The notes beneath the pieces were generated by a model. It ran no database searches and was not told the origin of the DNA. It worked only from the letters and a program-made list of their open reading frames with translations. Positions 22,515-34,290 of a DNA stretch of 64,000 nucleotides are shown piece by piece. Each line of letters starts with the position of its first letter. Positions within the stretch are counted from its first letter, which is position 1. The position numbers were made by a program, and so were the translations under genes. This stretch comes from Megachile rotundata (lineage: Eukaryota; Arthropoda; Insecta; Hymenoptera; Megachilidae), in assembly GCF_050947335.1 (NCBI RefSeq), contig NC_134993.1, positions 8,370,001-8,434,000 of the forward strand, written 5' to 3'.

Positions 22515-22845
22515 AGAAATTTAATTACTTGGTTATTTGATTATTTGGTTATTTGGTTATTTGGTTATTTGGTTATTTAGTTATTTAGTTATTTGGTTAT
22601 TTTGTTATTTTGATATTTTGTTATTTTGATATTTTGTTATCTTGTTATCTTGTTATCTTGTTATCTTGTTATCTTGTTATCTTGTTATCTTGTTATCTTG
22701 TTATCTTGTTATCTTGTTATCTTGTTATCTTGTTATCTTGTTAACAATTGTTATCTTGTTATTTGGTTATTTGGTTACTTAGTTACTTTACTTTGTTACT
22801 TTGTTACTTATTTAGTTATTTACTAACTTATGTAGTTAATCAGTT
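22515..22845. repeat. (TTATTTGG)n then (TTATCTTG)n octamer arrays
   Basis: About eight units of TTATTTGG/TTATTTAG pass through TTATTTTG and TTTTGATA variants into ~14 perfect units of TTATCTTG (22629-22742), then back to TTATTTGG and TTACTTTG. The gradient shows one octamer replacing another within one locus at constant period. Confidence 0.94.
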
Positions 22846-23219
22846 ATTTGATAATCTAGAAATTGAGAACATAGTAATTTGGTAACTCCAAAATTACCAT
22901 CTACTATAATTTAAATTAATTTCTTTACAAGAGAAATGAACCAGCAGCAAGGAGCCTGTAATTTTTTCTTTCCATCCTTGTCACGCGGAAGTTAATTACC
23001 TTCCGGCGAGCATACCGATGTCGGTTCTTATTACAAACGAAATTGCACGCGTACATATCGACGTGAACTAATGGAATCTTTAATTGTATAGTGAACACGA
23101 ATTAATCAGTTCAAAAGAAGAAAAAGATTCATGCTCCATTACGTTGAACATTCGAATTAATATTCAATGAGTATATCACTGATTGCTCGAAACCTTCAAT
23201 TCTCGCTCTATGTACACAA
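22846..23219. other. Unique sequence, no gene seen
   Basis: Moderately AT-rich with a GC-richer core around 22960-23060. No frame or repeat of note. Confidence 0.4.
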
Positions 23220-23400
23220 AATTTTCTAATTTTTAAAGCTCCAAGATCTCAAATTCCCAAATTTTAAAATTTTCAAATTTCCTAACTTCCAAGTTCTCAA
23301 ATTTCCAAATTTAAAAATTCCCAAGTTCCCAACTTTCTGAGTTTCCGGTATTCTAAATCTCCAAATTTTCAAGTTCCCAAATATCCAAATTTCCAAACCC
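23220..23400. repeat. Degenerate octamer block, C-rich strand on plus
   Basis: Units such as CCAAATTT, CCCAAGTT and TCAAATTT, the complementary-strand version of the GGAAATTT-type octamers. It ends exactly where the inverted-repeat element begins. Confidence 0.75.
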
Positions 23401-23403
23401 CCA

Positions 23404-24440
23404 ATGGTCCCTGAAATGGGAGATAGCTAACATGATTCTGAATAAGATTTTCCTTGGTAAAAATGGGATTTGAAGCCTCGTTTTTGAATTATTAAGGAAA
23501 AACACGGACCAATCAGAGCGCGAGGATTATTACGCGCTGGATTACTACGCATTGGTTAACTACGCGTTAGATTACCACGCGTTAGATTCCTACGCTTAGA
23601 ATTACCACGCGTTGCATTACTACGCTTTGGACTACTACGCGTTGCATTACTACGCGTTGAACTACTACCCGTTGAATATCCACGCGCTGGATTACTACGC
23701 ATTGGATATCCACACGCTGAATTACTACACGTTGTATTACTACGCGTTGGATTACTACGAGTAGAATTACCACGTGTTGCATTACCACACGTTGCATTAC
23801 TACGCGTTAGATTACCACGCGTTAGATTTCTACGCTTAGAATTACCACGAGTTGCATTACTACGCGTTGGATTACTACGCGTTGCATTACTACGCGCTGA
23901 ACTACTACCCGTTGAATATCCACGCGCTGGATTACTACGCGTTGGATATCCACACGCTGAATTACTACACGTTGTATTACTACGCGTTGGATTACTACGA
24001 GTAGAATTACCACGCGTTGCATTACCACACGTTGCATTACTACGCGTTAGATTACCACGCGTTAGATTTCTACGCTTAGAATTACCACGAGTTGCATTAC
24101 TACGCGTTGGACTACTACGCGTTGCATTACTACGCGCTGAACTACTACCCGTTGAATATCCACGCGCTGGATTACTACGCGTTGGATATCCACACGCTGA
24201 ATTACTACGCGCTGAATTACTACGCGTTAGATTACCGCGCGTTAGATTCCTACGCGTTATCCGAAGCTGCCGCTCTCGCGTCTGCGCACGCGCAATCCTC
24301 GCGGTCTGATTGGTCCGTGTTTTTCCTTAGTAATTCAAAAACGAAGCTTCAAGCCCCATTTTTGCAAAGGGAAATCTTACTTAGAATTACGTCAGCTACC
24401 TCTCATTTCAAGGACCTACACTAATTGTGAGACATCCTGT
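23404..24440. mobile_element. Inverted-repeat element carrying a satellite array
   Basis: Left arm 23404-23532 and right arm 24292-24418 are inverted copies. Shared landmarks include GGAAAAACACGGACCAATCA, CGTTTTTGAATTA and a CTTGAAATGAG/CCTGAAATGGG pair. The right side extends to GTGAGACATCCTGTATATC (24427-24445), resembling other element ends in this window; the left side lacks this tip, so that end is truncated or diverged. Everything between the arms is a 15-bp CpG-rich satellite. No transposase is present. Confidence 0.8.
23528..24258. repeat. 15-bp CpG-rich satellite in a 240-bp higher-order repeat
   Basis: The basic unit is GATTACTACGCGTTG, about 48 copies, each retaining TACGCG or a near variant. 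A marker unit (GTTAGATTTCTACGCTTAG) falls at 23581, 23821 and 24061, exactly 240 bp apart, so 16 units form a higher-order repeat in about three copies. Frames of VVIQR (minus) and LNYYA/LDYYA (plus) repeats are artefacts of the period being a multiple of 3. Confidence 0.95.
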
Positions 24441-24800
24441 ATATCAGCAAATTTAATCGACGTATGAACTACACGATATAAGCGAAAGTTCGAAACTGAG
24501 ATTCGCTTGTATCGAGACTACTGTACTATATTTCCGGTGCTGAAAGTAAATGCGGCACATTAAAGTTCTCCTCGGGTTCCAGCTCGTGTACCTTCACCCT
24601 CTTTTTTTCCAAACACCGTGTCCTTACTTTGGTTTCACTCACGCGCATCATGACCTTTAACGAAGCACGACAGGATGCGTCCAGGATCAAGATTGCCACG
24701 GACTTAATTAGGTAATTAATAAAGACTTTTAATTGCTGTCTAGCCGAAGCCTTTTTAAGTTTTCCCCTCATTTTTGGCCAACGAAAAGGAACTTTCGGAT
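24441..24800. other. GC-richer unique sequence, no gene recognised
   Basis: An 81-codon minus frame (24526-24771) is open, with a basic N-terminal end and no domain. It lies immediately outside the inverted-repeat element. Confidence 0.35.
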
Positions 24801-27142
24801 CGCATAAATTTTAGTTTTCGTAATGGCTATCTATTACACATCCCTTAATTTTTCTTTCTTCGTTTCTGCGATAAGCTTCTTGTTAAAATGACCCTTGCAC
24901 ATCGAATACTTCCTTCATTTTTTATTATATTATCGCTTAGGAAACTATTCATCTCCACTGTATTTTATTCTATTACAGCTTGCACTTTTTACTTATTAAT
25001 AATTATAAGTACGTTATCTGAAATCTGGAGGAAACATAATTTCTTTAAATGTGAATTATAGGAGTAGGGAACAAACTATTGATAATATGAAAATAATAAA
25101 TAAGAGAACTGGAATTAATTTGATGGGTTTGAAATAATAAACTGGAATGATAAATTGAAGGAGAACTGAAAATGAAATGAAATTACATGAAAAGAAAATT
25201 GATTTTCAACCCTTATGATTTCGAATATTTAAGAGAGAAACATTGAAGATTAAACTATGTATTTCAAAATATTAATTACAAATTGCTGTTATAAATATTA
25301 CAAGGATTAATTATAAATTTATAATAACTAAATAATGATAAATTACATTATTGCATGCTTATAATAACAAAATAATGATAAATAAATTTTCTAACTTTTC
25401 CGTCCTTGATTTATTTAAAGAATCATGATAACCCTTCCAGCAAAAATTATTAAATTAAATATTTGGAATATTTATGTATTTTTAATTATGTTAAATTCTT
25501 GAAAATTTTTCATCTCTTTGTTAAAAATAATTGTGCTGAATATAAAGAGGAAAGTGAACATAAAATGTTGTCAAAATTCCACGCCTAATTTCGAACATTA
25601 TATTTAACGAATAGAAAAATCGAAGAAAATCAAAGTATACAAAATATTAATTGCAAAATAACGAATAAATTTCTTTCAGTTACTCGCCCTTAATTTATTT
25701 TAAAAATCACGTTATTGCACTTTAAAGTAAGAACTATTGAAATATTAAATATTTATAACATTTGTCACATTTTGAAATATTAAATGTTAGTAATATTTTT
25801 AATATTTTTAAATATTAAATATTGACATTTTTGTAAAATTTCAAAATATTAAATATTTGTAAAATTTCAAAATATTGAATATTTCCAACATTTGTAATGT
25901 TTCAAAATATTAAACTAGATTCTAATCTACTTATTTTAATTTGTTAAAAGCTAGCGATCTCTTTAACAAAAATAATTGTGTAAAGTTAAAAAAAACTGAA
26001 GGGTGTTATCATCCCCTTGACAGATCGAAGAACCAACATTATTATTAATTTACTTCCGACGTAATTAAAGTATCCTGCAATTTTTGCACTTTTCACAGTT
26101 TGCCTCTCATTTATTGCGATTAAATGTGCAATTTAATGCTTTTGATTCTCCAGTACACTGCATCCTCTGATCGTGATAATTTGTACATCCCAACGTTCAA
26201 TTTCCTCCCTGCTTGTACGTACGTGCACAGAAATTTCAACAAAAGTATTTCTATACTTAACACGTTCTTAATTACAAGCCCCGTTTAGAAGATTCAAGTA
26301 TATGTACTTTGCGAACTAACCATGAAACATGAGATTCAACTAGAGAGAACATTGTTTTCAATTTTAAACGAATTCCTAATTCAATGGAGTACTTAAGAGT
26401 AATATTAACGGACTTTTCAATTAATAATACTGCCAGTAGTTAATCTTTAATTATAAGTTTAATTTAACAGAGAAATTTTAGTATGTAAGGAAATGTTCAA
26501 TTCGTGTTTTGAATATAAAGAGAAAAGAACAAAATTTGTATGTATTTAGATTCATTTTATGGTAGCTCTTTATTTTAAGCAAAGAACGCCTGATTCAATG
26601 GAACATTTTTAGTAATAAAATTTTCAATTAATCTTTTGTATACCTACATTACAGTTCAGTTAATTAAATTTATACTGAACGCAAGTTAAAATTTAATCTT
26701 TGTTAGATTAATACTAATATGATGTTTGCAATGATTTTCCGACAACTTTGTTTTTTAATTAAAATATTTTAGTAATTATTTACTAATTAGGATATTTTAC
26801 TAATTATTTACTAATTTGCTATACTATAATTGTGGTTTTCAAATGATTGCGTTAATATTACCTTAACAGGATTAAAAATCTGAAAGTCACTATGAAAATT
26901 ATGGCATCAAACATGGACATTCTGAAAAGCATTTTGTCACAAGTTCTATATCATTACAGTTTTATGTTTAACGAATTTTCCACAAAACACGCAATTCTGC
27001 AATTTCATACAGGTAAACTTATTACCACAATATTTCACAACTGATTGGTCGTACGAATTCAACTCAGCACACGCAATAAGATACCCACAACGAAAATGAC
27101 AGTCGTGATAAAAATTTTATCCCTTTTATTGCTAATTTTTGG
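24801..27142. other. AT-rich unique sequence, no gene seen
   Basis: Very AT-rich. A loosely repeated AATATTAAATATT motif occurs around 25740-25920. No open frame of note and no TIR found by eye. Confidence 0.45.
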
Positions 27143-28512
27143 ATATGGAAATTTTCAAATTTGTAGATTTAGATATTTCTGAGTAATAATTCTTCAGATT
27201 TTTGTATTTTTGAAAAACACGAAAAGTTCTGAAAATTTATAGTGCTTTGATTCGATAACCATTTCTGAATAATAATTATTTAGATTTTTGTATTTTTGCA
27301 ACTTGAATATTTAGAAATTTTGGGAAATTTTGAGTCACATTTTATAAATGCAGAATTAATTTTTGGATATGAAAATTTTCAAAGTTAGAAATGTAGAACT
27401 TTCTTCATTCGAAAATTTACATATTTTAAATTTATAAATTTCTAATTTATGCATTTAGAAATCGCAAATTTACGAATATTTAAATCAGGTCTTTGAAATT
27501 TAAAAAGTTCTGAGGATCTTGAAATATATTAATATGTAAAACTTGAAATTAAATCATCAAATTCTCAGATTAACTTAAATTCTCAAATACTGAAATTATT
27601 AATTTCTGAAGATGACGTCATTCAAACGATCCAAGGTCAAAATGTTGCGAGCATCTTACATCTTGCTTGATATCCCACAACTTTTGTTTCAAATATTCGA
27701 CCATATTTAAAGTCGTCTCCGAAATATAAGGATAGGGATCAGACTTTAGAGATATCCTCCATATTTGCAGATATTTTCTATTAATAATAATCGAGATTCG
27801 ACTTTAACATTTTATTTCCAACTTAACCCTATAATTCAGACGTTTCTTAAAAATGATCCAGTGGTTCTAACATGTTCAGAACAGTGACTGGTAACATATT
27901 TCAAGGTCATAAAAATCGACGAATTACCAATTGTAAGATAAATTAGCTGACTTTAAAACTGAGCCAAGATAAAAAATATCCCACGTTTTTATATTTTTAT
28001 TCTACATTTTCCTATTTATCTATAAGAAATAATGTAATGTTCGTTTTTACTTGTTATATTCCGAACCTGCATATGTGACGACTTTAAATAATCCATAAAT
28101 CGTTCACTGCACAGCAAAATTTTTCAAACAAACGTCTTTATACATGTCATGCATATAGTGCTAACAATGGTTTGAACAGTAATAGTATCGTGTTAGGAAC
28201 TAATAAATTATACCATTACAATTTGAACAGGCTGGAAAACGTGAAAAATGGCGGTCCTAATTCAATGGCCACGGACTGTTTAAGTAAATACAAATACTTG
28301 ATTACGTACGTTATTAATTCGTAATACGTATTGCTGTTGATTTATTGCAACAAAGATAACAAAATTATTAATAATCAACTCTTGTAAAATATTAAAACTG
28401 CGATTAATTAATCGATTAAAAAATTGTAGTTATTTAATAAGCCATTTAAGATGTAAAATAAACATAGTTCATGACGAACACGATTTGACTAAAAGTTCAA
28501 AATGGCAATCGG
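27143..28512 (+). repeat. 1.36-kb dispersed repeat, copy 1 (inverted partner at 42035-43396)
   Basis: The whole stretch matches the reverse complement of 42035-43396 with scattered substitutions and few indels. Landmarks in both: GATGACGTCATTCAAACGAT, TCTTGCTTGATATCCCACAA, GTGACGACTTTAAATAATCC, TGAATTAGGACCGCCATTTT (on the complement). Neither copy has a long frame, and TIRs at the boundaries are not obvious. Possibilities are a non-autonomous transposon, a Helitron-like element or a segmental inverted duplication. Confidence 0.85.
27700..27770. mobile_element. Possible old copy of the small MITE at 59148
   Basis: TTTAAAGTC near 27709 faces GACTTTAGAGATA near 27751, around ATATAAGGATAGGGATCAG. 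This resembles the layout of the 82-bp element at 59148-59229 (ACATAAGGATGGGGTCGGAC). It lies inside the 1.36-kb repeat, so it was duplicated with it. Confidence 0.4.
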
Positions 28513-30800
28513 CTGCAAAAATATTCCGATAAAATTTCGATGACTAGCAGAAATATGCTAGTTTCGTAAATCCACGTGTCTGTATCTGCGTATTATACAA
28601 TCTTGACAATTTTTAATAATTAATGCGCATTTCATAACTTATTAATTGCAACTAAAAATTCTGTGAAGATAAGTTCAGGAGAGGTCGAATCTGAAGCAAC
28701 TATGTTTACTGTTTACATTATTACTAAGTGTCAGAGAATTGCGTTAATGTTTAATTTCCATATTAGTAACGTTTACAACGTTTTGAGAGAGAACTTCGTC
28801 CGAATTGGTTATAATAAAGCAGTTTTCTAACAAAGGAAAAGTTTTCATTTTTTATTAAAATGTGTTAGGACAGATTTGAATTAAAATTTAAATAAAATTA
28901 AAGATAAATAAATCCCTTTTTGCAAAATGACGATTCATTCGCTAGACAAAAGCTATAATTTCCTTTAAATATTGCGAACAACCCTAAAATGCTAAAAAAC
29001 CCTCTGCGACACCTACACGACGTAATATTTCGTTTATTGTAATTTTTTTAATAAAATTTATCTCTGCATTGTATAATACTTTTAGGAGCAGTTTACTCCA
29101 GTTATATGGACACCGTTCACTATACTTCATTCTGGAATTTCCACTCGATTTTATTATTCTCTAAGATTAGGTCCCGATTTATGCTTCACTTACCTATTAG
29201 AAATACACGGCAGCTGCATACGAAAGTAAATGGTTCTAACAATAAATAAAAGTTTAGTTCTTCCCGCTAGTTTGAATAAAGAGGGTAGTAATTTCACAAA
29301 GGTACTTTCTACCTGCTAAATTGCAGGATTACCTGTTCGGAGGAGATGCAATGTTAAATAGTGACCTGGACTCCGATTACTTTATTAACCCATTAAGAAA
29401 TAGATTTTTATTGAACCCCCTTTTTATTTTGGTGAATTCCTGCTTTATAATATCACGTTACACCTGGTACGCACCCCATGGTTAAAATGTGATGTCCCTG
29501 ATTTGTATTTTTATTGTGGTCGAAATTTTAATGTTAATTGCTTATTTAAGAATTGCTAAATGCAATGCGTATTTATTATTTTAGTTTTCTTCATTTGAGT
29601 TAATTTTGCTGAATTAATTGTTGAATTAATGTTGGCTGAATTAATTGTTCTTCTTCTTCATAGGCGTTTTACGCTTGACTGACACAAGTGTAAAAAAAAT
29701 CGTATATCAGCAGTTACGGTGATTAAACTAAATATAAATTAAATTCGTATGAAATACATAATTTACATTTGTATAAAAATTGTATTATATTATTTATATT
29801 CGTGTCAAATAAAATTATAATATATTTAACTTTGCCGTTGGACAAATATGAAATAGTGAACTGCTAATGCTTATACTTTCAATCATAACTTTATTTATTA
29901 CCTTTCCCCCTACTTTGTATTGTAATTTTGCTTATTAACTCTACTATTATTTTTAATACCAATTTTGTTTATTAACTTCCTTAGAATTATGCAGTGATCG
30001 ACGACTACAACTTTATTGGATGTTAAGCCAAATATAATTGATTTATTTAAATAATATTACAACAAACTGTTAACGATTTAACGATGGCAAATATACGATA
30101 AGGAATGACATTTTATGACAGAGTTCACGCTTTATTTATTTTTAATACCAATTTTGTTTATTAACTTTCTTCCTATTTTTAATAGTAACTATATTTATTA
30201 ACCTTCCTCTAATTTGAATGCTGTCTCAATTTATTAACTTTATTAATTTTATTTATTGCCTCCCTCTATTCTTAATCGTAACTTTATGAACCTAACTATT
30301 TTCTTTTCAATAGTAATTTTATTTACAAATTTATTCTTCTCAATCACAATTGAACTGCCTCCATATTTGTTCACATATCATTCTACTTCCACTATATTAT
30401 CAAACATCTTCATTTACAATCTCGTAACCAATTATTTTCAATAAACTTTTACGCTGAAAAATTGACGAAATGAAAATTTAACAGATTACTGAATCTTTCC
30501 TCAGTTAAATAGTTAATTTAGATATAATTAGAATTCCAATTTAATTTAAGATGTGTAGGAGGGCAATATCAATGTTCTCCAACGTCTCTAATTAAGCTAA
30601 TTTAGTTTGGGTTATAGCCTCTTTTCCCTGACTCACAAAAGTTTATCTATTTCGCACTCATTGCGAAATCTCTATCATGTGGCGACTTCCGGCGGTTTGC
30701 CTTTGTCGCCTTTTCTGCTTTTAATTTTCTCCGAAATGATTTTCGTTATTTGTGATCAAGCGTTATCATATATAGCGTGTTCCATACCAAGTTAGTTCAT
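28513..30800. other. AT-rich unique sequence, no gene seen
   Basis: Stops in all frames. Around 29900-30260 there is a loose repeat of TTTATTAACTTTC/CTTATTAACTC, about 60 bp spacing and diverged. The 62-codon plus frames at 30256 and 30607 have no domain. Confidence 0.45.
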
Positions 30801-30893
30801 TTTACATCCTAAGATTCGTTTATAAAGGTTAAAAAATGAGGCACCTCAAGAAAAAACTATCAAAGCGAGAAAAAGCCATAATCAATTTTCGTA

Positions 30894-31082
30894 TTGAAGA
30901 CAAATATATGTTGTGAAACAAACAGGTTCAAATGTGCCACTGTCGGTTACATTAATAAAAGACGTAATCAAGATGAGAAGAATCGTACATATTCGAATGT
31001 AGATGAATTAAAACTTGCAATAGCTGACTCGTGGAACAATGCAGAGAAAAGTACCGATGTCAACCCACGAGTTGGCGCGTGA
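30894..31082 (+). pseudogene. Possible C-terminal relic of a Tc1/mariner transposase
   Basis: The 62-codon plus frame contains YSNVDELKLAIADSWNNA (about residues 36-53), preceded by KRRNQDEKNRT. Tc1/mariner transposases typically end with a segment like (F/Y)xNxxELxxAIxxxW after the last catalytic acid, so the spacing and residues fit the family's C-terminus. No DDE/D motifs are visible upstream in the same frame, and the preceding ~100 bp do not continue the homology, so it would be a short 3' remnant. The start codon is arbitrary. The call rests on motif resemblance only; a chance match is possible. Confidence 0.4.
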
Positions 31083-31612
31083 AGAGGTTGACCCAAGTGT
31101 TTAGAAGAGTTACGGCTTGAATTGACAAGAATAGAAAAATGGACACCTCACACGTATTTTCGTTGTTAGTACTATTGGTCACGCACAACAATGAGTCAAA
31201 GGACAAGTTGGCAAACGTTTCAACTGGTTACCTCGAACGTCAGAACGTCACATTGGACTGTTCAAGGTGGGGTAGGTCCCTTAAACCTGACTCAGCCTAC
31301 GCGCCAGGAATAGGGTTGCCTACCGTACATACCGGTAGTCAACCCAGGAGTTGGCGCGTAGGAGGCTGACCCAGTGTTTAGAAGGACTACAACCCCAATT
31401 GATCCGAATAGAAAAATGGACACCTCACACGTATTTTCGGCGGTAGTATTGGCTCGAGCCAATTAGGAGAAAATGACGGGCAACCGTTTCGCGAGTTAGT
31501 GCGAATTGTTGCAGTTATTGTCATTATTCTTATTTACCGAAATGAAACTGGAAATGTTCATGGATAGAGCTTCTTTTAGTCACGCGCCAATTTGTGGGTT
31601 GACATCTGTACC
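31040..31612. repeat. GC-richer cluster of direct and inverted repeats
   Basis: About 31062-31175 and 31339-31452 are diverged direct copies 277 bp apart (AGTTGGCGCGT, GACCCA-GTGTTTAGAAG, GACACCTCACACGTATTTTC). GATGTCAACCCACGAGTTGG (31056) is matched in inverted form at 31578-31607 (CGCCAATTTGTGGGTTGACA). CAGCCTACGCGCCA (31292) faces TTGGCGCGTAGGAGGCTG (31353). Overall it resembles the nested or rearranged ends of a TIR element. Confidence 0.7.
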
Positions 31613-31874
31613 TTTAGTAGAGGTCAAATACTATACGAAATATAATGAATCATATTCGAAAATGAGTAATCATGCGAGAGAAGAAAATATGTACCTCATC
31701 GAGTACTATGATATTATTGTATTATTGTCATCTACTAAGTGACATAAGAAAGTATTGATATCCTTGAATGAACTCACTTTACAATTAGTATGCTAAGTAT
31801 AAATAATTATCAAAAAAGTATGTTATCTTGAATTATAAAGGGCTATTATTGGTCATACGTAACATACTCAGAAA

Positions 31875-32540
31875 TATACAGGGTGTTCGATAACTGGTGG
31901 TACAAGCGAAAAGGGGGTGATTCTACATGAAAAAATAAGTCGAAAATATAGAATAAAAATTTTTCATGTGAGGCTTTGTTTTCGAGAAAATCGACTTTGA
32001 ATTTTCGCTGGGTACGCGTGCACTTGATCATGTCTCGTTATAACGGATCTCACTGTAGATCATTGTCTCGATTGAAGTTTATGTTGATAAACACTTCCAG
32101 TATAACGAAAATGTTTATTGTAAAAGATTATTGTAGCCTTTCATACATTAAAACAACAGAATACGTTAGAAAGCGTTCACAGAAATTTAATTAGAAGAAC
32201 AGAATTATGTATTCGGCAGAATGGGCAACATTTTCAGCAATTTCTGTAATAATAAATTTCACGATTACTTCAACATCCTATTTCGTTACGTGTTTCTAAT
32301 TTTCCGTTACGATAAAAACAAACTTAAACTGCGACAATATCCATCGAAACAATGATCTACAGTGAGATCCATTATAACGAGACATGATCAAGTGCACGCG
32401 TACCCAGCGAAAATTCAAAGTCGATTTTCTCGAAAACAAAGCCTCACATGAAAAATTTTTATTCTATATTTTCGACTTATTTTTTCATGTAGAATCACCC
32501 CCTTTTCGCTTGTACCACCAGTTATCGAACACCCTGTATA
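31875..32540. mobile_element. Foldback element with ~198-bp, nearly identical TIRs (666 bp)
   Basis: 31875-32073 and 32343-32540 are inverted copies with only about two differences seen. The outer tips are TATACAGGGTGTTCGATAAC and its exact complement. The ~270-bp spacer is AT-rich. The frames starting MIKCTRTQRKFK on each arm are the same TIR read from both ends and are not genes. The near identity indicates a young insertion or arm-to-arm gene conversion. The superfamily is unresolved. Confidence 0.93.
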
Positions 32541-33770
32541 ATTTCTCTTTAAAAAATGACACCGAAAGACCTTTACATGAACTCCAAGTTTCAGATATCG
32601 AATACTTCTTCTCAATACTCGCTACTTTCGCATTCAACATCGTTTTAAAAAATTGTACCTTTTTGAGTTACTTAGATTCCCGATTCTTTTTGATACACTC
32701 TGTATGAATTCAGTAACATCATGTTTTTATATCAATACTTTTTACACTCTGCCAAATTATTGTACATTAATATAAGCAGTTATCGTCTGCTGTTCATTTA
32801 AATATTTAAAATAGATGATAGTTTATCTACTCGTTTGCCTTATTTCAGATGAGTGACGACATTACTTACGAGATGACCTAATATATCGTGTATCGTTGCC
32901 CTTACGACAGAATTGCGAATACGTAATCTTGTAAATTTAAAACGAAATAACATAATTGTAGAGATCGATATTTCTTAAAATTTGGTGCTTGTGAGCCGTT
33001 TATTTTGAAAGGGGAAATTCATTTTTTGTTATTGTGAAATATTTCAATTTGCATTATTGAGAAAATTTGGAAATATCAAATGTCTTAAACAGTATGTATA
33101 AAATTCGTAAAATTTCCAAAAGTGACACTTACAATTTTAAATTTAGAAGCAGAGAATTTTGCTAATTTGCAAACGTCCAAAATAAAAAATTAAGCAATTT
33201 GAAAAGTCTCTAATTGCCAAAAATTGTTCTAAACGACTCATATAATTAACAGTAACCGTAAATGAATTTTTTATTGTCTTCTCATTTAACTCTTCTCGTT
33301 CACATTTGTATTTGAGACGCAGAACGACGGAATGCAATGGCACTTCGCTAAATACGTTAACGAAAAAGACTTTTATTTTTGACAGTAGTATGCAAATTAA
33401 AGAGTGTAATGTATGTAGTGAATGAGAAATTATCATAATCGGATTCTTTTTCAATGTCAGGTTCTGGGAATGAATCACGCGTATTTTCATCGCTTCTTAG
33501 ACTTTAAAAAATGAGTGTTCTTGTGGAATAATTTGCATTCCGTTTATTTCACGAGTTTTCGATCCTGCAATTTTTCGCGGAGATAGACGATGAAAGACGT
33601 GTGCATAATTTTCATATTTTTAAACCAAAACTATTTTAAAGCACGTTGGGATTACATTGTTGTTATACAGTGTGTATTTGTTATTTTAGCACGGAGTTTG
33701 AAACAATAATTAATGGGTTAAATAATACATGCGTTTATGAGATCATATTTCACATTCATATGAAATAATC
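32541..33770. other. AT-rich unique sequence, no gene recognised
   Basis: A 115-codon minus frame (33143-33490) is the longest and has no motif I recognise. No repeat structure found. Confidence 0.35.
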
Positions 33771-33775
33771 AACTA

Positions 33776-34290
33776 TGTAAAACATATGAAATATATAAAA
33801 TGTATGAAATAGATGAAATATATAAAATATATAAAATATATAAAATATATGAAATATATGAAATGTATGAAATATATGAAGTATATGAAACATATGAAAC
33901 ATATGAAACATATGAAACATATGAAACATATGAAATATATGAAACATATGAAACATATGAAGTATATGAAGTATATGAAGTATATGAAGTGTATGAAACA
34001 TATGAAACATATAAAACATATGAAACATATGAAATATATGAAACATATGAAGTATATGAAGTATGTGAAACATATGAAACATATAAATCATATGAAGCAT
34101 ATGAAACATATGAAACATATAAAACATATGAAACATATGAAACATATGAAATATATGAAACATATGAAGTATATGAAGTATATGAAACATGTGAAACATA
34201 TGAATCATATGAAGCATATGAAACATATGAAGCATATTAAGCATATGAAACATATGAAACATATGATATATGTGAAATATATTTAACATA
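33776..34290. repeat. 9-bp (CATATGAAA)n array, about 57 units
   Basis: Units of CATATGAAA with variants (TATATGAAG, TATATAAAA, CATATGAAG). Because 9 is a multiple of 3, tripeptide repeats (YET, MKH on plus; HMF on minus) give three long overlapping frames; all are artefacts. Blocks of variant order are duplicated: CATATGAAGTATATGAAGT occurs near 33953, 34046 and 34164. CATATG is self-complementary, so the array contains a dense series of small palindromes. Confidence 0.95.

Noticed and set aside
23528..24258. Possible CRISPR array (regular short repeats)
   Set aside because: There are no unique spacers between repeats; units abut directly, and the genome is clearly eukaryotic.
23582..24424. 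Frames of VVIQR and YYALD repeats across the 15-bp satellite
   Set aside because: The period is a multiple of 3 and the frames end at array edges; no start context or domain.
31846..32707. Two frames sharing the N-terminus MIKCTRTQRKFK as a gene pair
   Set aside because: They are the two arms of the same inverted repeat read outward and inward. Identity is explained by the TIR.
33756..34289. Long frames on both strands (HMF, YET and MKH tripeptide repeats)
   Set aside because: A 9-bp array gives in-phase tripeptide repeats on either strand. Simultaneous openness on both strands argues against coding.
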